Below are positions 1-7,931 of a DNA stretch of 17,355 nucleotides, piece by piece. Under the pieces are notes generated by a model, which searched no databases, had not been told where the DNA came from, and worked only from the letters and a program-made list of their open reading frames with translations. How positions within the stretch are numbered: position 1 is the first letter of the stretch; each line of letters opens with the position of its first letter. The position numbers and the translations under genes were made by a program. The DNA is taken from positions 1 through 17,355 of the forward strand of contig CAKPGU010000026.1 of assembly GCA_934155265.1 (NCBI GenBank), in the 5' to 3' direction. Origin of the DNA: an uncultured Clostridia bacterium. Its GTDB lineage: Bacteria > Bacillota > Clostridia > TANB77 > CAG-508.

Positions 1-399
1 GAATATATTGATATAGATGGAACACAAATAGAATTAACTTCTGAAAATTTACTTGTTACAATGCAAGGAAAAGAAGGATTTGCATTTGCTGGTGAAGGAG
101 AAATTGGTGTAGTATTAGATACAACTATAACTCCTGAACTAAAAGAAGAAGGATATGTAAGAGAAATTTTATCAAAAATTCAAAATATGAGAAAAGATAA
201 AGGATTTGAAGTTTTAGATAAAATAAATCTATATGTAGCTGAAAATGAAATGTTAGAAAAACTTGTAAAGAAGTTTGAAACAGAAATAAAGAAGGAAACT
301 TTAACTGAAAATGTTTTGTTTAACGCAAAAAGAGATACTTATACAGAAGTAAGTATAAATGGAGAAAAATTAATGCTTGATGTTGAGGTTGTTAAATAA
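1..399 (+). CDS. ileS: isoleucyl-tRNA synthetase, C-terminal end (partial)
   Basis: The reading frame is open from base 1, so this is the 3' end (132 codons plus stop) of a longer gene whose start lies upstream of the window. The residues match the C-terminal part of class I isoleucyl-tRNA synthetase, in the anticodon-binding and C-terminal junction region. Typical signs are the stretch around ITPELKEEGYVREILSKIQ followed by NMRKDKGFEVLDKINLYV, which is shared by IleS of Firmicutes and eukaryote-like IleS. No zinc-binding cysteines are seen in this tail. The enzyme charges tRNA-Ile in the cytoplasm. The catalytic HIGH and KMSKS motifs and any T-box leader would lie outside the window. A terminator hairpin follows 58 bases after the stop. 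Identification rests on the tail only but is fairly secure. Confidence 0.88.
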   Translation, partial: EYIDIDGTQIELTSENLLVTMQGKEGFAFAGEGEIGVVLDTTITPELKEEGYVREILSKIQNMRKDKGFEVLDKINLYVAENEMLEKLVKKFETEIKKETLTENVLFNAKRDTYTEVSINGEKLMLDVEVVK

Positions 400-431
400 A
401 ACAAATGTGGTAATTTGTCGACAAAAAGTTA

Positions 432-460
432 TTGACAATAGCAAAATGAGAATATATAAT
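432..460 (+). promoter_or_regulatory. consensus sigma-A promoter upstream of the coiled-coil gene
   Basis: A perfect TTGACA (432-437) and a perfect TATAAT (455-460) are separated by 17 bases. The expected start of transcription is near 466-468, leaving a leader of about 150 bases before the gene at 618. The -10 box abuts the 5' arm of the hairpin at 458-490, so promoter and ileS terminator share bases. Confidence 0.75.
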
Positions 461-496
461 AGAGGCATATTATTAGTATATGCTTCTATTTTTTTT
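458..496 (+). terminator. intrinsic terminator of ileS
   Basis: Bases 458-470 pair with 478-490 in a 13-bp stem with one G-U pair and a 7-base loop. A run of eight T follows (489-496). It lies 59 bases after the ileS stop. It overlaps the -10 box of the promoter at 432-460. Confidence 0.8.
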
Positions 497-617
497 CGTA
501 TAGCATATATTCTTAGGTGTACTTTTTATTATTTCAAAAGAGGATTTAATTCATAAATAGAAAACAATTTAAATCTTTTAGATTATTAAATCAATAAAAT
601 TCAAGGAGGTTAATTAT

Positions 618-1070
618 ATGGTAGATACTAACGAAATGTTAATACAAATATTACAAACATTAAATAATTTTCAAGTACAAACTGCAGCATCTTTTAATGA
701 GTTAAGAGCAGAAATAAAAAAGAGTAGAGAAATTGAAAATGAACATTGGCAGGAAAATTTAAGGCGCTGGGATGAAAATAAGAAAAAATGGGAAGAAAAC
801 GAAAAACGTTGGGAAGAAAACGAAAAACGTTGGGAAGAAAACGAAAAACGTTGGGAAGAAAATGATAAACGTTGGGAGCAAAATGAGAAGAGATGGGAAG
901 AAAATGAAAAACGTTGGGAAAGAAATGAGAAAAGATGGATTCAATATGAAATTAATAGGAAAAATGACCATCAAGAAATTATGGATGTATTTATAAAATA
1001 TGATATTGTAATATCTAAAAAAATAGGAGATCCTAATGTAGAAAAAATGAAAAAATTATTAAAAATGTAA
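618..1070 (+). CDS. small coiled-coil protein with Trp/Asn heptad repeats
   Basis: A 150-aa cytoplasmic-looking protein with no signal peptide or membrane segment. A strong AAGGAGG at 603-609 sets the ATG at 618. Residues 1-40 form a helical head. Residues 44-107 are a ten-heptad repeat with Trp at 44, 51, 58, 65, 72, 79, 86, 93, 100 and 107, and Asn three residues after nearly every Trp, with consensus W-E-E-N-E-K-R. If helical, Trp and Asn fall on the a and d core positions of a coiled coil. Residues 110-150 form a second, less charged helix. Clostridial and phage genomes carry short Glu/Lys/Trp-rich coiled-coil proteins of unknown role, and I cannot assign a function. It is transcribed alone, between a promoter at 432-460 and a terminator at 1096-1136. 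Confidence 0.8.
   Translation: MVDTNEMLIQILQTLNNFQVQTAASFNELRAEIKKSREIENEHWQENLRRWDENKKKWEENEKRWEENEKRWEENEKRWEENDKRWEQNEKRWEENEKRWERNEKRWIQYEINRKNDHQEIMDVFIKYDIVISKKIGDPNVEKMKKLLKM
789..872 (+). repeat. 21-bp tandem repeat coding for Trp heptads
   Basis: The 21-base unit beginning tgggaagaaaacgaaaaacg occurs as exact copies starting at 789, 810 and 831, and a copy with two changes at 852. More diverged heptad units flank it on both sides. Exact DNA identity of neighbouring copies suggests recent slippage expansion inside the coiled-coil gene. Confidence 0.9.
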
Positions 1071-1095
1071 TGAGAAAAGATAAAGTACACTAAAA

Positions 1096-1136
1096 AATAA
1101 TATTTAGTTCAAAAAGAAACTAGATATTATTTTTTT
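1096..1136 (+). terminator. intrinsic terminator of the coiled-coil gene
   Basis: Bases 1096-1109 pair with 1118-1131 over 14 bp with one G-U pair and an 8-base loop. A T run (1130-1136) follows. It begins 25 bases after the stop codon at 1068-1070. Confidence 0.85.
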
Positions 1137-1145
1137 ACATATAAC

Positions 1146-1174
1146 TTGAAAAAACGGTCAAAAAATAGTACAAT
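1146..1174 (+). promoter_or_regulatory. promoter of the queA-tgt operon
   Basis: TTGAAA (1146-1151) and TACAAT (1169-1174) are 17 bases apart, just after the terminator at 1096-1136. The predicted transcript begins near 1181 and carries an AAGGGAG at 1193-1199. I looked for a preQ1 riboswitch in the short leader and saw none. Confidence 0.7.
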
Positions 1175-1227
1175 ATATAAGTAAAAATAAAGAAGGGAGA
1201 AAAGCTAGCAAAAAAAATATAACAATA

Positions 1228-2271
1228 ATGCTAGCATGTAGGAAAGTGAAAGTATCAGAATTTAATTATGAATTGCCAGAAGAATTAATAGCACAAGTAC
1301 CATTAGAAAAAAGAGACGAATCAAGATTAATGGTATTAGATAGAGAAAAACAAACGATAGAACATAAGGTATTTAAAGATATAATAGATTATTTAGAACC
1401 AGGTGATTGCTTAGTAAGAAATAATACAAAGGTACTTCCAGCAAGACTATATGGCAAAAAAGAAACAGGAGCACATGTTGAATTTTTATTGTTAAATAGA
1501 ATTGAAGGAGACATTTGGGAATGTATTGTAAGACCAGGAAACAAACTACATATAGGAACAAAAGTAGTATTTGGAGATGGATTGCTAGAAGCGGAAATAC
1601 TAGATACAATGCCAGGTGGAACTCGAAAAGTACAGTTTAAATATGAAGGAATATTTAATGAAATATTAGATCAAATAGGTTTAATGCCATTGCCACCATA
1701 TATACATGAAGAATTGAAAGAAAATGACAGATATCAAACTGTATATGCAAAATATGAAGGTTCAGCAGCTGCTCCAACAGCAGGGTTACATTTTACAGAA
1801 GAACTATTAAAGAAGTTAGAAGAAAAAGGTGTAAAAATTGCAAATGTTACACTTCATGTTGGAATAGGTACATTTAGACCAGTAAAAGTAGAAAATATAG
1901 AAGAACATGATATGCACTCTGAACATTTTTATATAAAACAAGAAGATGTAGATAAAATAAATGAAACAAAAAGACAAGGAAAAAGAGTAATCGCAGTAGG
2001 AACAACTTCATGTAGAGTATTGGAAACAATTGCATCAAAAGAAAATGGTATGGTAGAACCAATTGAAGGAGATACAAAGATTTTTATATATCCTGGATAT
2101 AAATTTAAATGTATAGATGGATTAATAACAAATTTTCATCTACCAGAATCAACATTATTAATGCTAGTATCAGCATTAGCAGGAAAAGAATACATAATGA
2201 AAGCATATAATGAAGCAGTAAAAGAAAAATATAAATTTTTCAGTTTTGGTGATGCAATGTTTATAAAATAA
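1228..2271 (+). CDS. queA: S-adenosylmethionine:tRNA ribosyltransferase-isomerase
   Basis: QueA moves the ribosyl group of SAM onto preQ1-modified tRNA to make epoxyqueuosine, the step after Tgt in queuosine synthesis. Family blocks are all present: GSAAAPTAGLHFT at 178-190, LHVGIGTFRPV at 209-219, VGTTSCRVLE at 257-266, TNFHLPESTL at 301-310 and YKFFSFGDAM at 335-344. The length of 347 aa is normal. The start is uncertain. ATG at 1228 has no ribosome site at the right distance, and the conserved N-terminus (KVSEFNYELPEELIAQ) begins just after an in-frame GTG at 1246, which would give 341 aa with only a weak AGG ahead of it. The better AAGGGAG (1193-1199) is 28 bases from 1228. This is the first gene of an operon and is followed after 18 bases by the 576-aa gene. 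Confidence 0.95.
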   Translation: MLACRKVKVSEFNYELPEELIAQVPLEKRDESRLMVLDREKQTIEHKVFKDIIDYLEPGDCLVRNNTKVLPARLYGKKETGAHVEFLLLNRIEGDIWECIVRPGNKLHIGTKVVFGDGLLEAEILDTMPGGTRKVQFKYEGIFNEILDQIGLMPLPPYIHEELKENDRYQTVYAKYEGSAAAPTAGLHFTEELLKKLEEKGVKIANVTLHVGIGTFRPVKVENIEEHDMHSEHFYIKQEDVDKINETKRQGKRVIAVGTTSCRVLETIASKENGMVEPIEGDTKIFIYPGYKFKCIDGLITNFHLPESTLLMLVSALAGKEYIMKAYNEAVKEKYKFFSFGDAMFIK

Positions 2272-2289
2272 AAATAGGAGATATCTGGA

Positions 2290-4020
2290 ATGATAATAAA
2301 AGATATTATAATTAGTGTTCCATCTTCAGTATTTGCACTTTTAAAGGCCGTAAAAATAAAAGCAGATGATAGAATAAAAGATGATATTCTGGAGAAGGGA
2401 TTGTATCATATAACATCTAATGAGCAAACTGTTGACAAAATAATAAATACACGATATCTAAAACCAGCAACAGGTATTTTTAAGAATATAAACTCTTATG
2501 GTAAAGCAAGTGTATGCTTTTTTAATGGTCCTCCTGAAATAGGAGATTATATGCACAATATGAATAAGAGCCCATATATAAATCCAACAAAAGTTGAACC
2601 TGCATTGAAAGTAATGCCAAGAGATAAAACAGAACTTACAAATTATAAAGTTAGACCATTATCAGATAATGCAGTATTATTAGAAGGATATTGCATGTTG
2701 AAAAATGATGAAATAAAGAAAGTATTTTTAGTACCGGATTTAGTAAGAGATATTGATGGAAATCCAATTATAAATACTAAAACTGAGAGATATGATATTG
2801 CATTTAGAGAAGCAAAAGAAGAGGAATTAAATGAGAACAGGACTAGTTATGTTGCACAAAATGATTATTTGAATTTTATCGAAAATGAAAAAAGAAGATT
2901 AAAATATTTTAATAATGATAAATTTATTGGAAAGATAATAAATCCCATTATAATGACAATAGATATAGAAAGAAAAATGAGAGAAAATTCAATTGATAAT
3001 ATGAAAAACAATTTACCTATGCTTATAAAACAAAAAATAAAAAATTTGTTTTTGCCTAAATTAGAAACATCAACTGATGAGAAAATTGAACAGGATATAA
3101 GTGAATTTAATACAAGTGAAAAAAATCCATATAGATTCAAAAAATTTTCTGAAGCAATTATCTCAGCAAGACAAGAAGGCTTAATGCAATTAGAATTAAA
3201 AGATGAATTAGAAAAACTGACAACAAGCAAAGAAGGTGAATACTTAAGAAAAAAATATAATCAGATTAGTCAAGCTATAGTAAAAAACAAAAAAGTTGGA
3301 TTAAAACATGGTAATAGGGTAGCATTATTAGCAATGATAATTGCAAAAAAAGAAAAAATTTTAGAAAATGATATAAATGATAAGACTAAAGATATTTTGT
3401 TATCAGCTTCTTATTATAATGAAATTGGAAAAGATAAAAATGCAATAAAATTAAACTATGCGAATGGAATAGAATATAAAGATGAAGATAGTAGAATTGT
3501 ACAAGCTATAATTGAATCATGTAAACGAAAAAACAAATCAATAGATAAAATATATGAAAAATATAATATACCATTAGAAAAAGAAGAATATACAAAAAAA
3601 TTAATAAATATTGTAAAAGATGCAGATGCATTAGACAGAGTAAGATTTGATTTGAATTTACAATTTATAATGAATCCAAATTTAAATCCAAAAGATTTGA
3701 GAACAAATGTTGCAAAGCAGTTATTACAAGCATCCTATCAATTAGAAAATTTAACACATAAAGTTGAATTTAATAGAATCATTTCATATAAGACAAGTGA
3801 ACAAATTGAAGGTGGAATAATAACTAGTAAAAGACAAAAATTTATTGAGGATTTAAAGCAAGATGTAATTGAATACACACCTAAAGTAAAAAGAAAATTA
3901 AAATTATGTAAAGAAAAAACAAAATTTCGAGGAAAGAAAGCATTTGAGAAAATAAGCAGAATTTCACGCAAGATAAACAGAGAAAATAATAGATCTAATA
4001 AAAAAGGAGAAGAGAGATGA
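2290..4020 (+). CDS. unrecognised two-domain protein: ART-like N-terminus, degenerate HD-like C-terminal half
   Basis: A 576-aa protein; AGGAG at 2276-2280 supports the ATG. Residues 37-180 begin GLYHITSNEQTVDKIIN, then SYGKASVCFFNGPP (69-82), a pattern resembling the front of DarT/DUF4433-type ADP-ribosyltransferase folds (His in YHIT, then a strand-rich stretch). This is a resemblance only. Residues 330-490 look like an HD phosphohydrolase: KHGNRVALLAMIIA (339-352, H340), LLSASYYNEIGK (370-381) and VKDADALDRVR (442-452). The usual HD pair is replaced by N377-E378, so metal-dependent hydrolysis is doubtful. Residues 530-576 are very basic, fitting RNA or DNA contact. It sits between queA (18-base gap) and tgt (ATGA overlap at 4017-4020), so it is co-translated with tRNA-queuosine enzymes. 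Function unknown. Confidence 0.82.
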   Translation: MIIKDIIISVPSSVFALLKAVKIKADDRIKDDILEKGLYHITSNEQTVDKIINTRYLKPATGIFKNINSYGKASVCFFNGPPEIGDYMHNMNKSPYINPTKVEPALKVMPRDKTELTNYKVRPLSDNAVLLEGYCMLKNDEIKKVFLVPDLVRDIDGNPIINTKTERYDIAFREAKEEELNENRTSYVAQNDYLNFIENEKRRLKYFNNDKFIGKIINPIIMTIDIERKMRENSIDNMKNNLPMLIKQKIKNLFLPKLETSTDEKIEQDISEFNTSEKNPYRFKKFSEAIISARQEGLMQLELKDELEKLTTSKEGEYLRKKYNQISQAIVKNKKVGLKHGNRVALLAMIIAKKEKILENDINDKTKDILLSASYYNEIGKDKNAIKLNYANGIEYKDEDSRIVQAIIESCKRKNKSIDKIYEKYNIPLEKEEYTKKLINIVKDADALDRVRFDLNLQFIMNPNLNPKDLRTNVAKQLLQASYQLENLTHKVEFNRIISYKTSEQIEGGIITSKRQKFIEDLKQDVIEYTPKVKRKLKLCKEKTKFRGKKAFEKISRISRKINRENNRSNKKGEER

Positions 4021-5144
4021 AACCAGCAATAACATATGAATTATTACATGAATGTAAACAAACAGGGGCAAGAAGAGGGGTAGTACACACTCCACATGGT
4101 GATATACAAACACCAATTTTTATGCCAGTTGGAACACAAGCAACAGTAAAATCATTAACACCAGAAGAATTAAAAGAAGAAGTAAAAGCTCAAATAATAT
4201 TATCTAATACATATCACTTATATTTAAGACCAGGTCATAAAATTGTAGAAGAAGCAGGAGGATTGCATAAGTTTATGAATTGGGATAGACCAATACTAAC
4301 TGATTGTGGAGGATTTCAAGTATTTAGTTTAAGTGATTTAAGAAAAATAACAGAAGAAGGTGTTGAATTTAAATCACATTTAGATGGAAGTAAGCATATG
4401 TTTTCACCAGAAAAAGTAATGGAAATAGAAAATTCGCTTGGTGCAGATATAATAATGTCATTTGACGAATGTTGTCCATATCCATCAACATATGAATATA
4501 CAAAAAATTCTATGGAAAGAACAACTAGATGGGCTAAAAGATGTATTGAAGCTCACAAAAGACCAAATGACCAAGGATTATTTGGTATAATTCAGGGAGG
4601 ATTCTATAAGGATTTAAGAGAAAAATCAGCTAAAGATTTGATTGAATTGGACTTACCAGGATATGCAATTGGTGGAATAAGTGTAGGAGAACCCAAAGAA
4701 GAATTTATAGATATATTGAAATATACAGCTCCACTTATGCCAAAGGACAAACCAAGATACTTGATGGGAGTTGGATCACCAGATTATTTAATAGAAGCGG
4801 CAATAGCTGGAATTGATATGTGTGATTGTGTATTACCAACAAGGATAGCAAGAAATGGAACAGCAATGACATCTAATGGAAAAGTTGTAGTAAGAAATGC
4901 AACATATGAAAGAGATTGGGGACCATTAGATCCAGAATGTGATTGTTATGCTTGTAAAAATTATACAAGAGCATATATAAGACATTTAATAAAGGCTAAT
5001 GAAATTCTAGGAGTTAGATTGCTTTCAATTCATAACTTAAGATTCTTGACTAAATTAATGGAAAGAGTTAGAATAGAAATAGAGAATGATAATTTAGGAA
5101 CATTTAAAGAAGAATTTTATAAAAAATATGGTTATGAAAAGTAA
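4017..5144 (+). CDS. tgt: tRNA-guanine transglycosylase (queuine/preQ1)
   Basis: Bacterial Tgt swaps guanine-34 of GUN-anticodon tRNAs (Asp, Asn, His, Tyr) for preQ1. The 375-aa length is typical. Key residues are visible: D96 in TDCGGFQVF (general acid/base), D150 in SFDECCP, Q193 in IIQGG, the GG at 219-220, the nucleophile D270 in CDCVLPTRIARNG, and a zinc site C308-x-C310-x2-C313 with H339. All catalytic and metal ligands are intact. An AGGAG at 4005-4009 serves the ATG, whose bases overlap the TGA of the upstream gene, so translation is probably coupled. In many Firmicutes tgt is followed by yajC and secDF; here it is followed by membrane-anchored proteins of unknown role. Confidence 0.97.
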   Translation: MKPAITYELLHECKQTGARRGVVHTPHGDIQTPIFMPVGTQATVKSLTPEELKEEVKAQIILSNTYHLYLRPGHKIVEEAGGLHKFMNWDRPILTDCGGFQVFSLSDLRKITEEGVEFKSHLDGSKHMFSPEKVMEIENSLGADIIMSFDECCPYPSTYEYTKNSMERTTRWAKRCIEAHKRPNDQGLFGIIQGGFYKDLREKSAKDLIELDLPGYAIGGISVGEPKEEFIDILKYTAPLMPKDKPRYLMGVGSPDYLIEAAIAGIDMCDCVLPTRIARNGTAMTSNGKVVVRNATYERDWGPLDPECDCYACKNYTRAYIRHLIKANEILGVRLLSIHNLRFLTKLMERVRIEIENDNLGTFKEEFYKKYGYEK

Positions 5145-5176
5145 ATTCAAGTCGTAGATAGGAAAGAGGAGAAAAG

Positions 5177-6517
5177 ATGGAATTATATCAAGAAGTTGAA
5201 AAAAGAGAAAAAAGCAAAATGCCTATGATTATAGGAATTTGTATAGGAATACTTTCAGTTATAATAATAGCAATAATTTGCACCATAGTATATTTGAAAA
5301 GTACAATAATATCAATAAAAATAGATGGAAAAACAAATAATAATATAGAGAAAATATTATATATTACGAATGAAGACAATGAACTAAAATTATATATACC
5401 AATAAGACAAGTGGCAAGTTTTTTTAATTATGAAGATTATAGAGGAGATTATATTGCTAAATCAGAAGATTCAACAAAGTGTTATGTAAAAAATCAATAT
5501 GAAACAGCTATGTTTACGAAAGATTCAAATATTTTAGTAAAAACAATGGATGGTGTAAATTATGAATATATAAAAATTAAAGAAAATGTATTTGAAAAAG
5601 ATGGTGAACTATATACAACTCCTGAAGGAATAGAACAAGCTTTTAATGTATTGTTTGAAAATAACTTACAAGAAAATAAAATAGATATTTATACAATGTC
5701 ATATTTAAATAAGTTTTATGCATCAAAATTAGGATTATCTGAAGAAGAAAATGAGCAAAAAGAAAAAGTATCAGAAGAATTTGCAGATAAAAAAGCAATA
5801 TTCCAAGATATGATTGTAATAGTGAAAGATAAGCAATATGGTGTAATAACAGCAAGTACTGGAAAATCAGTATTAGAAACTAAATATGAAGAAATAAAAT
5901 ATTTATCAACAACATCAGATTTTTTGGTAAAGAGTAGTAACAAATATGGAGTCTTAGGAAAAGATGCATCAACCAAAATAAGAATGACATATGATGATAT
6001 ACAAATTATGGATAATCAGAATGGATTATATCTAGTAAAGAAAAATGATTTATATGGTGTGGTTGATAATAAAGGAAAAGTAATAATTGAACCTTCATAT
6101 CAACAAATAGGAATTGATAGTAGCAAATATCAACAAAATGGTATTGAAAATAAATATGTATTATTAAATGAGATAATACCAGTGAAAAATAGTGAAGATT
6201 TATGGGGATTATTTAATATCAAAGGAGAAAAGATAACAGAATTTGAATTTACTGAAATAGGATGTAGCTCATCAAAAGAAGCAGATACATATCCAGCAGT
6301 GGTAATACCAAGTTATAAAATAATTGTAGTAGGAAAGGATAAACATTATAATTTAATTTCATCAAGTGGTGAAACATTAATAACAAGTAGTTATATATTG
6401 GACTCAGTATATATAAAGTATGATGCAGAAACTGGTGAAAATAAATTTTATATGACATATAATAATAATGAGAAAACAATAAATATAGAAGAGTGGTTAG
6501 CAAAGATTGGAAAATAG
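5177..6517 (+). CDS. membrane-anchored stalk-domain and WG-repeat protein
   Basis: A 446-aa protein with a short basic cytoplasmic head, one membrane segment (about 17-40) and an external body. Residues 45-172 resemble the 'copper amine oxidase N-terminal' stalk domain of clostridial surface proteins, including YIPIRQVASFFNYE (73-86). Residues 210-411 hold four to five WG repeats: QYGVITASTGKSVLETKYEE (220-239), KYGVLG (256-261), LYGVVDNKGKVIIEPSYQQI (292-311), LWGLFNIKGEKI (342-353) and a worn copy near 388-403. WG repeats form beta-propeller-like or solenoid binding surfaces; the ligand is unknown. AGAGGAG at 5165-5171 fits the ATG. It is 32 bases after tgt, in the same run. No catalytic motif is seen. 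Confidence 0.85.
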   Translation: MELYQEVEKREKSKMPMIIGICIGILSVIIIAIICTIVYLKSTIISIKIDGKTNNNIEKILYITNEDNELKLYIPIRQVASFFNYEDYRGDYIAKSEDSTKCYVKNQYETAMFTKDSNILVKTMDGVNYEYIKIKENVFEKDGELYTTPEGIEQAFNVLFENNLQENKIDIYTMSYLNKFYASKLGLSEEENEQKEKVSEEFADKKAIFQDMIVIVKDKQYGVITASTGKSVLETKYEEIKYLSTTSDFLVKSSNKYGVLGKDASTKIRMTYDDIQIMDNQNGLYLVKKNDLYGVVDNKGKVIIEPSYQQIGIDSSKYQQNGIENKYVLLNEIIPVKNSEDLWGLFNIKGEKITEFEFTEIGCSSSKEADTYPAVVIPSYKIIVVGKDKHYNLISSSGETLITSSYILDSVYIKYDAETGENKFYMTYNNNEKTINIEEWLAKIGK

Positions 6518-6550
6518 AATGTAGAAAAACAAAGGAGGAAAAGAGGAACG

Positions 6551-6805
6551 ATGAAAGGAAAAAATGCATGGATTGCAATATTATTTATATTTGCAGGTTT
6601 AGTAATAGGAGGATTATTAGGAGAAGTTGCATCACAAGTTGATTGGCTAGGCTGGCTATCATATGGACAAGATTTTGGAATAAATGAACCACTTGTTTTG
6701 AATATGAATGTATTAAGTTTAACATTTGCATTCGCACTACATATAAATATTGCGAGTATAATAGGTTTAGCAATAGCAATATTTTTATATAAGAAAATAT
6801 ATTAA
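6551..6805 (+). CDS. DUF4321 family membrane protein
   Basis: An 84-aa protein with two hydrophobic segments (about 5-30 and 54-80) around a short external loop. The pattern IFAGLVIGGLLGE, then SYGQDFGINEPLVLNMNVLS, then a second segment with LTFAFALHINIASIIGL, is the DUF4321 signature of Clostridia. No role is known for the family. AAAGGAGG at 6531-6538 is somewhat far from the ATG (12 bases), and an AGAGG (6542-6546) lies closer. It is 33 bases after the WG-repeat gene, so probably in the same operon. Confidence 0.85.
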   Translation: MKGKNAWIAILFIFAGLVIGGLLGEVASQVDWLGWLSYGQDFGINEPLVLNMNVLSLTFAFALHINIASIIGLAIAIFLYKKIY

Positions 6806-6830
6806 TTTATTAAGATAAAAGGGAGATAAA

Positions 6831-7904
6831 ATGGAAATAAAAGGCGAGAAAATTCTAAAAAGAATAAAAAAAGTACCAGTATGGACATGGATAGGTTATG
6901 TAATATGTGTAATCGTTATTGGAGTGGCTAGTTCTTCCATAGATAGTAAAGAACGAACTCAAATACCAGAGCCAATTGACTTAACAACTAATGGTGGAAT
7001 TGGAATTGAGGAAAATAAATATGCATATTTAGAGGTACAAGGATTATCAGATGAAGTCGCAATATATGGAAATCAAGATGATAAAAACGATTCAACAAAT
7101 GATAGATATTATGTAGCAATAAATGGTGGGTATTGGTATGTTGTAGATTTGAATTTTGAAACAATTGATAAATTAAAAGATATACAAGAATATACATATT
7201 CAACTGATGAAAATGCAGTTATACCAGAAACAGTAAAAATTTATGGAATGACAGAAAAAATTCCTGATGAATTAAAAAAAATGTTTGTAGATTTTTATAA
7301 TCAGGGATTAGACGATGAAGAGAAAATTAGTTTAGAAAATTTTGAGGCTCATTTCGGAAGTATATTATTAAATGTTAGAAGAACACCTATAGATACAAAT
7401 ATTGAAGATGGATTTATAATATTGGCTGTATTAGGTATATTTGTATTATTTATAATACAAATAGTATTGATAATTTCAAAAAATAAAATTCAAAAATACA
7501 TTAGTAAGAATGGATATAAAGAAGAATTAATAAATCAATTAGAAAATTGTGTTGAAGAAAAACATTACAAAGATAAAATAATATTGACAAAAGATTTCTT
7601 TGTTGATTATAAAAGTTCTAATGGTGCTGTTTTCAAATATTCAGATATAAAATGGGTGCATATTCATAATATAAAATATTATGGAGTAATGACAGTATCA
7701 TCTAGTATAATTGTACATTTAAGAGATGGAAAAACTCATATGAAATGTGTGGAAATTAAAGGAAAATCTAATGAAGAATTTTTGGATATATTTAATAAGA
7801 TATGTGATAAAGCACCTGCAGATTGTTTGAAGGGATATACTAAGGAGAATTTGCAAGATTTTAGACAATATAAAAGGAACATAAAAATAAACAATTTAAA
7901 CTAG
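6831..7904 (+). CDS. two-TM membrane protein of unknown function (DUF6709-like)
   Basis: A 357-aa protein with membrane segments at about 15-34 and 184-206. The loop between them (35-183) would lie outside the cell and contains YLEVQGLSDEVAIYG (56-70), NFETIDKLKDIQEYTY (98-113) and a YGMTEKIP (128-135) block. The cytoplasmic tail (207-357) has alternating strands ending in an amphipathic helix (ILTKDFFVDYKSS, then IIVHLRDGKTHMKCVEIKG), which could be a PH-like domain. From memory the layout resembles DUF6709 proteins of Firmicutes, but I cannot verify this. AAAAGGGAG ending at 6825 supports the ATG. It is the last gene of the run that begins at queA and is followed by a strong hairpin at 7932-7968. 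Confidence 0.8.
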   Translation: MEIKGEKILKRIKKVPVWTWIGYVICVIVIGVASSSIDSKERTQIPEPIDLTTNGGIGIEENKYAYLEVQGLSDEVAIYGNQDDKNDSTNDRYYVAINGGYWYVVDLNFETIDKLKDIQEYTYSTDENAVIPETVKIYGMTEKIPDELKKMFVDFYNQGLDDEEKISLENFEAHFGSILLNVRRTPIDTNIEDGFIILAVLGIFVLFIIQIVLIISKNKIQKYISKNGYKEELINQLENCVEEKHYKDKIILTKDFFVDYKSSNGAVFKYSDIKWVHIHNIKYYGVMTVSSSIIVHLRDGKTHMKCVEIKGKSNEEFLDIFNKICDKAPADCLKGYTKENLQDFRQYKRNIKINNLN

Positions 7905-7931
7905 TGTGTTTATATATTTTTGAATTTTTAA

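Noticed and set aside
759..974. 71-codon - strand frame full of Phe/Ile/Pro
   Set aside because: It is the antisense of the 21-bp Trp-heptad repeat; no ribosome site, and its repetition comes only from the real gene.
772..996. 74-codon + strand frame with KKTKNVG repeats
   Set aside because: Shifted frame of the same repeat inside the coiled-coil gene; no ribosome site.
1175..1227. preQ1 riboswitch ahead of queA
   Set aside because: The leader is about 50 bases, A-rich, and lacks the C-rich loop and A-rich pseudoknot tail expected; only the GCTAGC pair is seen.
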